This document shows positions 44,529 to 52,656 of a stretch of 64,000 bases of DNA, piece by piece. Made by a program: the position numbers and the translations under genes. Source of the stretch: CAWIHS01 sp963836005 (GTDB lineage: Bacteria > Pseudomonadota > Gammaproteobacteria > GRL18); contig CAWIHS010000001.1 in NCBI GenBank assembly GCA_963836005.1, positions 682,001 through 746,000 on the forward strand. The letters run 5' to 3'. The notes beneath the pieces were generated by a model. The model ran no database searches. It saw only the letters and a program-made list of their open reading frames with translations, and was not told the DNA's origin. Within the stretch, counting starts at the first letter, position 1; each line of letters starts with the position of its first letter.

Positions 44529-45877
44529 CTACCTGCCTGACACCTGGGCTCCCCCGAGATCAGTCAGCAGGCGCTGATAAACCGGATTGTTTCGCAGCAG
44601 CTCGTGGCCGGCTTCGATTAGCCTGTCCACCTGCTCCTCGCTCAGATTGAAGCTGGTTGGGATTGCATTGAAGAAGGCCTGCTGTTCTGGCTGCTGGGTA
44701 TCTGTAAAGGCAAGTTTGACGAAATATGGTGTGGACGGTCGGTCCGGTGTTGACATCTCCTGCGTCCATTTATTCAGGCTTCGCCGCATGATTTCCAGGG
44801 TCGCGTCGTTGTAGCGGTGAAGCTGTACACTGCTTATCGAACCGATGGTTTCCCCTAACGATGGTGTCTTGTTCGTTTGGTTCATCTCCGGTTCCGGTTC
44901 CGTAGAGGCGTTAACGGAGATGACAACCGCGTAGCGCGGGTACTGGATCCCATTTTTTCTGTAAAACGCCTGTGGGCCGCCCGCGAGTCCTAACACCTCA
45001 TAGACTGCACGCAGGCCCAGGTTATCGGTGATGCCTCCGTCCACAAAGTGAGCGTATTTGCGATTCTGGTCGTAGTAAGTTTCCAGGCCCCGTATAATCT
45101 GTCCCATCGCCGGGTTGTTGGCTGTGACTTCTGCGGACCTTTCCAGCCAATCAGGTTCCCCCACTAGCGGGCAGTCCTGGTAGTCCTTGAGCACGACAGG
45201 CGGAAACAGGATCGGTACCGCGGATGAGGCAGTGACGGCCCGCGCCACCGGGAACGTGTTGATGTCCGAGCAGAGCAGCTCGAAATACTCCTGAACGAAG
45301 GAAAAACGCACCCCGTAGGCCAAATCCGATGCATTAATGAGGATCAGTGGGCCGCCCGCGCGCTGCATATCGGCAAAGGTTGCACCGTGGAATATCTTCT
45401 CGTCGTAGAAATCCACCGCCATTTCGGTGCGCCCCTCCGAGCCGAACCATCGCAGCGGATTAAACAGTCCCAGGACCAGCTCGTGCTCTATATCCTGCGT
45501 CAGGAAAACCTCTTTGAAGTCCTCGAAGGTGCGTTCCCCGTACAGCCCATAGTAGGCGGATGTGAAGCTGCCGCCGGAGACGGAACTGATGGTGTCGACC
45601 TCGTCGAGCAGCCTGCGTGGCTGTCCATCGATCATCACTGTGGTGTCGCGCAGCTCTTCCAGCACCCCGTAGGCCAGCGCAGCGGCTCGCGTCCCCCACC
45701 CGAGAAAGCGAGTACCAGTCCAATATCCTCCGTATTTCTTCTGCCATGATTTCCCCTCATCGAATAGGGCTGGGCTGATTCCAGTTCGGTCGTGAGTACA
45801 GTGTTGTCGAACACCCCGTAGGAGGCGCAGCCGGAAAGCAGCAGCAAGCCGATGCCGGCAGCATACAGTTTCAACAT
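44529..45877 (-). pseudogene. Patatin-like phospholipase lipoprotein, frameshifted
   Basis: The start (45877) encodes a lipoprotein leader ending in LLLLSGC, then NTEDIGLVLAFSGGG. At the glycine-rich loop the frame shifts by one base in a G run (about 45696-45700) and continues as TRAAALAYGVLEELRDT. The rest is a full patatin domain with nucleophile SVSGGS and the catalytic Asp in DGGITDN. One extra G would restore a protein of about 450 residues. Either a sequencing error at the homopolymer or a recent inactivation. If whole, it would be an outer-membrane or periplasmic lipid hydrolase. Confidence 0.8.
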
Positions 45878-45962
45878 AGAACACCTCATTGTATTATTGC
45901 AGTCATGATGTGTCGCTCTTCAGGTTGCAATACCTGTGGATATCAACAGCCTTTAAACGGGC

Positions 45963-46755
45963 CTATTTCTTGTCGGTAATGCCGTGCGCCGCATCGAGGC
46001 GCACGCGCAGCAGGTGTGCCCAGCTGTCCATGGCCTGCTTGGTATAGTCCCACTTGGAATAGGACTTAAGGTAGCTCTTGACGCCCTTCGTGACGCCGGA
46101 TGTCCAGTTGTATTTCTTGCCGGGTTCCGTTTCGATGAAAGCAACAAGCTGTTCACTACTGTCGCTGTCAAGGGCCTCGACTTCGATACTGGCATGGCCG
46201 GTGAACACGGTACTGCCGGTTTCACCTTGTGCGACACCGCTACCGGCATCGGCAACCCACAAGAAGGGGACGACCAGTGTTGCAACAGAGGCCTCGGGTT
46301 TGTTCGGCACCAGATCAGTAACCGCCACGCGCAGGCGCAGCACGTCAGGCCCCGGTTCCGTTACCATCGGGTAGGCATCACCCACCTCTTTCTGGATAGC
46401 CTCATAAAAGTAGTCGGTCAACACCTTCAGCTCGTCGGGATCGATCCCCTTGTAGTCGCTGTCGTCCTTGAAAAAGATCTTGATGCGGTCGACGAGCAGC
46501 TTGTTGTACTTTCCATAATCGACCGTGGTGTCCTTATACTCGTAGGAACCGTCAGGATTCTTTGTCTTTGAGATCCTGGAATAATCAGTCAGGAATCCCA
46601 CGGCTTCGTAGTCGCCAAACATCAGCTCTGGATCCGCTGATGCAACCGGTGCCTCAGTTGTTCGGTGCTGCAGGGGCTGTTTCTGCTGTCGCCACAAAGG
46701 GCAATGCCAACAGTACACATAACAGTAGCGAGTTGCTTATTTTTTCTGATTTCAC
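45963..46755 (-). pseudogene. DUF3313 family exported protein, frameshifted
   Basis: A GTG at 46755 with an AGAG site opens a clear signal peptide (LLLCVLLALPFVATAETAPA) that runs into a stop within about 15 codons. The mature DUF3313 domain (FGDYEAVGFLTDYSRI ... LRLRVAVTDLVPNKPEASVAT ... WDYTKQAMDSWAHLLRVRLD) continues in another frame from about 46680. Removing one C from the CCCC run near 46674 would join them. It is paralogous to 42880-43566. As with the patatin gene, error and genuine decay cannot be told apart here. Confidence 0.75.
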
Positions 46756-46973
46756 TTGGATTTCTCTTTAGGTTGGTTTAATTAGGATTTAATTAATGTG
46801 TTTAATAACCGTAAGGTGTCTGCAGTCCTTGGATACCCTCTAAGAAACCGACCCCGGGGACACCCCCTTGTCAACGCGGTCATTGAAAACGCGCACGCGC
46901 TGACCTACACTCACAATCAGTGAAGGCCAGGAACGCAGCATAAGTTGCCGTTCTCTATTGTGCTTTCTGCAGA

Positions 46974-48380
46974 CTAGCCGAGCCGCTTTCCTTTTGCCAG
47001 CGGCGCAGCTGTCTTGGGCAGTTTTGCAGTGGTTCTCATCTGCCACTCGTCTTCAAGCAATTCTCGCGCGGCCTGCTCCAGGAACTCCGGCGCGGCCCAC
47101 TCGTTCACGTCGAAGTCCTTTTTGATGTAGCCATGGCTGAACATGAAGTCCTTGCCGATCTCAACGGAGACCATGTTCTGGGGCGACAGGTTGGGCACGA
47201 TGTCCATGTTCTTGATGCCTCGGTAGGTATGCTCGACGTCCAGGTAGAACGTCTGTCGGTCGAGGATGGCCGCCGCGGCGTGCTTGTGCTCGTTGGCCCA
47301 GCGTCCCACCCTGATCATGCCTTTCATATAGGCAACGACGAGTTCGGGATGTTTTTCGGCCATCTCCTCGGTACAGGTGATGGCGGCAGGGATGTTGGCT
47401 ACCTGCAGGGTCCAGTCCGGATACTTTGACAGGTCTTCGATGGCCTTGAACTTGCCCGTCGCCTCCGAGAGCTGCTGCAAGGGCTTGCTCTGAGTATAGC
47501 AGGCATCGATGAGGCCCTGTTCCAGTGCGGTCTCCAAGGGACGAAAGGCCAGGTCGCGCTTGTGGTCACGCTGCAGCCACAAGTCAGACGGATTAACCAG
47601 GGGGTCGAGCATCTTGGGATCGTTGTACCAGTCATCCGGGTAGGGGAACTCGACGAGTTCGATGTCGTCCATAGTCATGTCGTTCAACCGCAGCATCAGT
47701 TCGATGCCCTGGTGCTCCTGGACGCGCCACCAGTCGTTCTTGATCTGGTTTAAACTTTTGGACAGCCCTATCTTTTTGCCTTTCAAATCACTCATGCGAT
47801 AGATGTCGTCCCGGGAGCGCACCAGCATGCAACCGCCCTCGTGTGGGGCGTGCGTCACTCCGAGCAGCCGCATCTTGCGAATGTCCGCGTGAACCTGGAT
47901 GGCCGGAAACAGGCCGCCAAAGCGGATAAGATTGTCGAGATTATGGATATAGTGGGGGTAGAAGTCGTTCTCACGGGTGTTTCGGAAATATTCATATTTC
48001 ACGCCGAGCTTTTTGAACTCCTCCCGGGTCCAACCCAGCTCCTGGTCGACGTTGCTGGCGGAAATGAGTGGGCAATTCGTGTACCACACCTCTTTCCAGT
48101 TCAATTTTACCGTGTTCAGTTTTGTATTTTTTAAAGTTGTAGTTTTCATTGCTTTGGTGGAAGCCGCAGCTTTTTTTGCTGCACTGGCCTTAGGCTTCGC
48201 TTCTTCTTTCTTAGGGGACTTGCCAGCAACCAGCTCAGCAATTTCACCAAGGTCCTCTTTCAAGTGAGGTTTATCCGCTAGTAGCTGAGCAATCAGCGCC
48301 AGCCCGTCTGTCAAGTTCATCTGAGCTGAAACGTCTGCTGCCGTCTTTTTTGTGCTCGTTTTCTTTTTTGATGTAGCCAT
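46974..48380 (-). CDS. DszB-like desulfinase family protein with N-terminal extension
   Basis: A 468-residue protein of the NrtA/SsuA-like fold. It aligns by eye with DszB, the 2'-hydroxybiphenyl-2-sulfinate desulfinase: WYTNCPLIS against YSNCPVPN, RFGG near residue 153, RLLGVT near 170, and WAAPEFL near the C-terminus. The DszB catalytic residues Cys27, His60 and Arg70 correspond to C103, H143 and R153, with the His-Arg spacing of 10 preserved. No signal peptide is present, so it is an enzyme rather than a transporter's binding protein. Residues 1-95 are an extra Lys/Ala-rich segment containing a short helical unit (22-53). Substrate unknown; probably an organic sulfinate. Confidence 0.7.
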   Translation of the reverse strand: MATSKKKTSTKKTAADVSAQMNLTDGLALIAQLLADKPHLKEDLGEIAELVAGKSPKKEEAKPKASAAKKAAASTKAMKTTTLKNTKLNTVKLNWKEVWYTNCPLISASNVDQELGWTREEFKKLGVKYEYFRNTRENDFYPHYIHNLDNLIRFGGLFPAIQVHADIRKMRLLGVTHAPHEGGCMLVRSRDDIYRMSDLKGKKIGLSKSLNQIKNDWWRVQEHQGIELMLRLNDMTMDDIELVEFPYPDDWYNDPKMLDPLVNPSDLWLQRDHKRDLAFRPLETALEQGLIDACYTQSKPLQQLSEATGKFKAIEDLSKYPDWTLQVANIPAAITCTEEMAEKHPELVVAYMKGMIRVGRWANEHKHAAAAILDRQTFYLDVEHTYRGIKNMDIVPNLSPQNMVSVEIGKDFMFSHGYIKKDFDVNEWAAPEFLEQAARELLEDEWQMRTTAKLPKTAAPLAKGKRLG

Positions 48381-48543
48381 GTTTTATACTCTCTTATAAT
48401 ATCTTCATTTCTCATAGATCATCATCTTGCGATGAAGATGACTATTCTCGAATAGCGGCTCTGGGTAAACCTTATTCACTGCACGGGGGCGTCACCAGCT
48501 CAATAGCATGGCCGGATATAAATCCACGCGTACCTCACTTCTA

Positions 48544-49140
48544 CTATTGTGTTTGCTTGGTTGCGTATTCTTTGAGGATGATTTTCTCTGGATCAATGTC
48601 ATAGACCCAGGGGACCGAGTTTTTCCAGCCATTCCTCATCCTCTTCCCGTTAAAGACGCTTTCTGGGTCCTTCACCTTATCGCCTTCAAATCCATCAGTG
48701 ATAGTGTAGGCGTTTTTAAATCCGGCTGCTGCGAGATCGTTGACTGCCTTGGCACTGCGGTCACCTGACCGGCACATGACCAGCAGGGTGTCGGTCAGCC
48801 CGGCCAGTTTTTTGACCTCGGCAACAAAGTCCGGATTCATCTTCGGGCCGTATTCGGTTTTGCCGCCCTTTCTCTGATAGGTCACAAAAGCAAAGGGGAT
48901 GTTCAACGCCATCTCCGGGTGGCCGACGAAGGCATATTCCTCAGGTGTCCGCACGTCGATGATCGTCACCTTGTCCGGTGTGGCTGTCCACTTTTCGTAG
49001 GCCTGCGCGGCGGTCATATAGAGACCAAGGGTGGTTTGTTTGCGTTCGGGAAGTTGACTGTGCCCGGGTGCAGCGAGTGTCATCGTAGAAGCTAGCAGGA
49101 TGGTGGCAACGGTGAGGCTCGACAGCCATTTTGTGTTCAT
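48544..49140 (-). CDS. Periplasmic rhodanese-like sulfurtransferase
   Basis: A 198-residue protein with a signal peptide (LTVATILLASTMTLAA, cut near residue 24) and one rhodanese domain. Its active loop is C123-R-S-G-D-R-S, preceded by IIDVRTPEEYAFVGHPEMALNIPF. The catalytic cysteine is present, so it can form a persulfide. It is on the same strand as the desulfinase gene, about 160 bases upstream, within the GC-rich block; exported rhodaneses handle thiosulfate, sulfide or cyanide. The physiological donor is not known. Confidence 0.88.
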   Translation of the reverse strand: MNTKWLSSLTVATILLASTMTLAAPGHSQLPERKQTTLGLYMTAAQAYEKWTATPDKVTIIDVRTPEEYAFVGHPEMALNIPFAFVTYQRKGGKTEYGPKMNPDFVAEVKKLAGLTDTLLVMCRSGDRSAKAVNDLAAAGFKNAYTITDGFEGDKVKDPESVFNGKRMRNGWKNSVPWVYDIDPEKIILKEYATKQTQ

Positions 49141-49380
49141 TGTTGCTTCCTCTTATCAATTTAAGGCATCCTAAATCACGCAAGGATGGACGAGTGTCAC
49201 GCTGCTTCGTATATGATGATAGGAAATGCAATGATATTTTACAACCTATAAATCAAAAATCGACTTAGTTTGTTGATTAAGATCATGCACAATAGACCGG
49301 ATTATTTCAGAAAACACTACTCAATAGCCTCTCATGCTCGCTTGTGAGTGAATTTTCCCAGTTTCGAGACGTAAAATACC
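49141..49380. other. Gap between the rhodanese gene and the IS91 remnant
   Basis: No gene seen. It contains the presumed promoter of the rhodanese gene. The GC-rich block ends here, and the sequence turns A/T-rich from about 49200. Confidence 0.4.
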
Positions 49381-50036
49381 CTACTCGCAAATTTTGAATA
49401 TTGTAGTATGGCCAGAAAATGATGATTGCTTAATTGCTCACCAGGAAACACATTAATTGAATTCATAATCAGGAACAGACTGTCCATCCCTATCATCAAT
49501 TGGCACATCCTGAATGCTATCTTTCCAGCCTGTCGGCTCTCGAGCTGGCGATAATGAAGGTGGCTCGGTTGCTTTGCCTACATGGATGTAGATAAGGGGC
49601 GTGAGTAGGATGCGGAAGCTTCACCCACAGATCTCAATATCTTGTTGATAACTGGTTTGTCCTGAATGACAGCTATAACACGCATTTCGGCACCACACTC
49701 AGGACATAACAGAGGAAACAGGTTGTAAATCCGAGCCAGAAGCATAGCCCACAAATATCGATTCGGTGGGCGTTTTGGCTTATTTACTTGCTCTTGCGCC
49801 ACGGGTTCCTCATTTTTGTCTGTGGTCTGTATTTTGATAGCGCCATGTTCCAGTGACAGTCCAGCCATTGCGGTAACAGTAGCACGGAAAGGCGAATTGG
49901 GTGCCAGCACTCCGTAATATCGATGGCGATGAATGCGTGGCGGAGGTACTAGTGCTGCCAGCTTGTCAATTAATTCCGCGTGGGGCAAATTGATAAAGAT
50001 GCAGTGACGGCCTATATCATTAACCAGGGTAAACAA
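49381..50036 (-). mobile_element. IS91/ISCR-type transposase 3' remnant
   Basis: Coding from 50036: LAALVPPPRIHRHRYYGVLAPNSPFRATV, RYLWAMLLARIYNLFPLLCPECGAEMRVIAVI and KPVINKIL are the hallmark C-terminal motifs of IS91-family transposases. A frameshift near 49600 moves the last part (SPAREPTGWKDSIQD ... VPDYEFN, stop 49453) to another frame. The terminal segment 49381-49485 is an inverted copy of 2590-2694. The N-terminal catalytic tyrosines are missing, so it is inactive. Confidence 0.85.
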
Positions 50037-50606
50037 AAAGTGTTAAATAAACTGACACTTATAAGGTTACTTGTATCAATACTGTAAAATTACCAGCTTT
50101 ATGAGCAACAGAAAAAGAAAAAACCACTTCAAAAGAGGTGGCTTTCATTCTGGGTCAATACGTTAAACTCTAGCAGTGTTGGTGCTCAGCAGGTTTAAAT
50201 GATGTAATTTGTGCTTCAATCAATTCTATTGTATACCACAAGCACCCAGCTTGTTCGCTGCTATCACAATAGTGTCGTTGGTTGGGGTATTGAAATTTCA
50301 TCTAATAAGCGAAGTAAATAGATAATTTGGCTGTGTTGGTTGCTACATGAAGCTTTCTTTACTAAATGATGTGTCTGCAGGCGAACCAAGAAAACTGTCT
50401 CAGCTTTTCATCCATGGCCAAACAGGACAGTTTCACATTTCCAGGATACTGGAATTGAATGGGGAGGATGTGTGAGGCGAAAACGATCACAATTTGATCA
50501 CAGTAACGGACTGTTATTGTCTATATTAGATAATAATGAACTAGGTTAAGTGCTTGTTTTTGTAACGTTTGTTGTGATACAGTGTGGTTAAATCTTAGCA
50601 AAACTC
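50037..50606. other. Intergenic stretch at the island end
   Basis: No gene seen. A weak hairpin (CCACTT / AGGTGG, 50124-50141) followed by a T-rich run could terminate transcription. Confidence 0.35.
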
Positions 50607-50663
50607 GATTCAAAATCCGGTGCTGGCAACAGCGTGACGGTTCGAGTCCGTCCTCAGCTACCA
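50607..50663 (+). other. attR: duplicate of the tRNA-Leu 3' end
   Basis: An exact 57-base copy of 36020-36076, including the encoded CCA. The 5' half of the tRNA is absent, so it is not a functional tRNA gene. It marks the distal boundary of the island and possibly the start of a second, tandem element. Confidence 0.9.
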
Positions 50664-51316
50664 TTGATATAGCTAGCTTCTAGCGATTTTTGTGTTTCAG
50701 CGTTGCAGATCAACAACCTTGTTATGCAAGATGCAACGATATTTTCCGCAGCATCTTTCAATTTGTCACTGGATAAGTGAGCATATCTTAAGACCATTGA
50801 AAAATCTGACCAGGCTCCCAGCTCCATTAGTTCTTGTAAATCAGTTCCATTTTGTACATGCCATGATGCCCAGGTATGCCGCAGATCATGAAACCTGAAA
50901 TCATCAATTCCAGCTTTTTCAAGAATAGTTTTCCAGGTACCATGGTCAATAGATTTAATTGGAACACCTCGATAGGAAAAAACATATTCCTGATGCTGCC
51001 CCATTTGATGACGTAAAACCTCTAAAGCATCTTTGTTTAAAGGGATCGAAAAATCCTTTTTACCTTTGGCTTCATCACCATAAATCCATGCACATTGGCG
51101 TTGCATATCCAATTGTGACCATTTAAGCCCTAATAAATTGGACTTACAAAGTCCAGTAGCTAAGGCTAATCGAATCACATTTTTCAGGTGTTTAGGTGCA
51201 TATTGAATCAAACGAAACGCTTCAGCTTGAGTTATCCAACGAATTCGTTTTTTTGATTCCGGTCGCATACGAACGGCAGGAACTTTATCTATCCACTCCC
51301 ATTGTTTGCAGGCCAT
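50654..51316 (-). pseudogene. Second tyrosine integrase, truncated, catalytic Arg lost
   Basis: Two hundred and twenty residues make up the catalytic half of a phage-type integrase: HDLRHTWASWH (near 142), LGAWSDFSMVLRYAHL (near 165, with the nucleophile tyrosine). The first catalytic arginine, normally TGLR, is a cysteine (ATGLCKSNLLGLKW; codon TGT, one transition from CGT). The N-terminal arm- and core-binding domains are missing beyond 51316, where IS630 sequence starts. The 3' end overlaps the att repeat by 10 bases, as often seen for integrases of tRNA-targeting elements. Confidence 0.85.
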
Positions 51317-51318
51317 AT

Positions 51319-52306
51319 TTATTAGACCACAACAGATTATCGAAGACGCGCAAAAGCAATGTTGTTATTGCACAAAGGACATACGGTTAAAGGTACAGCA
51401 GAGCTTCTCTGTGCCAGCAGAAACAGCATTAACAAATGGCTTGCCTTATTCAATGAATACGGTGAATCAGGTTTGATCCCTGAACAAAGAGGGAGACGTG
51501 CCTACAGTATTAATGATGATATTTGCCACCGTCTGATTGAGTTAATACAAATCAAGCCGGAAGAATTTGGCTGGTGTGCATCGAGATGGACTTCTGAGAC
51601 ACTGCCTCGTCAAATTAATGCTGAGTATAAAACCAGAATCCATGCATCGACCATCAGACGATTATTGCCCCGTTTAGGTATTGTCTGGAACCGGGCCAGC
51701 CCGACACTTTGTATCCAGGACAAAGAAAAAGCACCAAAAATGAAGAAGATAAAGCAGGCTTTAGGCCGTGCCAATGCAGTAAATCCGGTATTCTATGTGG
51801 ATGAAGTGGATATTGATTTAAACCCCAGGATTGGCCGTTGCTGGTCAATCAAAGGGGAACAAAACCGAATTATGACTCCAGGAAAAAACCAGAAAAACTA
51901 TCTGGCTGGAGCACTCAATGCAAAAACAGGGCACATCGTCTGGGTGGAATGGGAAAAGAAAAACTCATTCCTGTTTTTACGTCTGATGGCTGAACGACGA
52001 AAGCGATACCGACAGGCAAAAACAATTCGTTTAATTGCTGATAATTACATTATTCATAAAAGTGGGATCACTAAAACATTTTTGGAACATAATAAAAAAT
52101 TCAGTCTGATATTTCAGCCCGTTTATCATCCATGGATAAACCGAATTGAATTAGTCTGGAAACAATTACATGACACGGTAACCAGAAATCACAGGCATAC
52201 AACTATGAAGCGTTTGATGAAAGCAGTCAGACAATTTATGAAAAACGTATCACCTTTTCCGGGATCAATGGTGCAACAGATGAAATTACAAAGTGTTCAC
52301 CATTAA
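51319..52306 (+). mobile_element. IS630-family element, probably 5'-incomplete
   Basis: It contains the IS630 transposase gene (51359-52306). In-frame sequence upstream of the ATG (TDYRRRAKA) resembles the normal transposase N-terminus and follows a stop, so the left end seems trimmed. No clear terminal repeats or TA duplication could be fixed. Confidence 0.6.
51359..52306 (+). CDS. IS630-family transposase
   Basis: A 315-residue DDE transposase. It has an N-terminal helix-turn-helix (GHTVKGTAELLCASRNSINKWLALFNEYGESGL), first Asp in VFYVDEVDID (near 139), second Asp in LIADNYIIHKS (near 227), and the Glu in HPWINRIELVWKQLHD (near 264). Relatives usually carry some 20-30 additional N-terminal residues, so activity is uncertain. 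Confidence 0.9.
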   Translation: MLLLHKGHTVKGTAELLCASRNSINKWLALFNEYGESGLIPEQRGRRAYSINDDICHRLIELIQIKPEEFGWCASRWTSETLPRQINAEYKTRIHASTIRRLLPRLGIVWNRASPTLCIQDKEKAPKMKKIKQALGRANAVNPVFYVDEVDIDLNPRIGRCWSIKGEQNRIMTPGKNQKNYLAGALNAKTGHIVWVEWEKKNSFLFLRLMAERRKRYRQAKTIRLIADNYIIHKSGITKTFLEHNKKFSLIFQPVYHPWINRIELVWKQLHDTVTRNHRHTTMKRLMKAVRQFMKNVSPFPGSMVQQMKLQSVHH

Positions 52307-52377
52307 GGATCTTTTATTTAGTTCCTGGTTCTGGCGCAAGGCGCCGGAATCAGGGGCTGGACGTAGTCAGCACCGCA

Positions 52378-52402
52378 TTCTCGGCGGCGCAGCCGCCGAG
52401 AA
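52378..52402. terminator. Strong palindrome between IS630 and the higA fragment
   Basis: A perfect 11-base-pair stem (TTCTCGGCGGC / GCCGCCGAGAA) with a GCA loop, embedded in a longer imperfect inverted repeat (GGACG ... CGTCC). A T-rich run follows on the plus strand (CGTCTTTTTG), consistent with a bidirectional terminator. Confidence 0.55.
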
Positions 52403-52458
52403 CGTCCAAATCAGCGGGGCGTCTTTTTGCTTCCGCTGGATTTGCTGGTTAAGTGCTT

Positions 52459-52656
52459 TCAAAGAAAGACAAGAGGTGAAACATGAAATCTTTCACTAAC
52501 TTTTTTTATCTGTTCAATATTTAATATTCTTTTTCCTGTTAATATTTCGGAGACAACTCCTTGGCTACCAATTTCTTTTAAATCAGATTGTTTTAAATTA
52601 TGTTCTTTCATAAGATATTTTAAAGTATCAATAGCAGAAGATTTATTGATAATAAA
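52459..52656 (-). pseudogene. HigA-type antitoxin, C-terminal fragment
   Basis: The frame encodes SAIDTLKYLMKEHNLKQSDLKEIGSQGVVSEILTGKRILNIEQIKKVSERFHVSPLVFL, the Xre-type helix-turn-helix of HigA-like antitoxins. The N-terminal third is replaced by the end of the ISL3 element (52657 onward), and no toxin gene remains. The apparent start inside the element is fortuitous. Confidence 0.7.

Noticed and set aside
46974..48380. Annotation as a nitrate/sulfonate ABC-transporter binding protein
   Set aside because: No signal peptide or lipobox, no permease or ATPase genes nearby, and DszB catalytic residues are conserved.
50607..50663. A second tRNA-Leu gene
   Set aside because: Only the 3' 57 bases are present; no acceptor 5' strand or D-arm.
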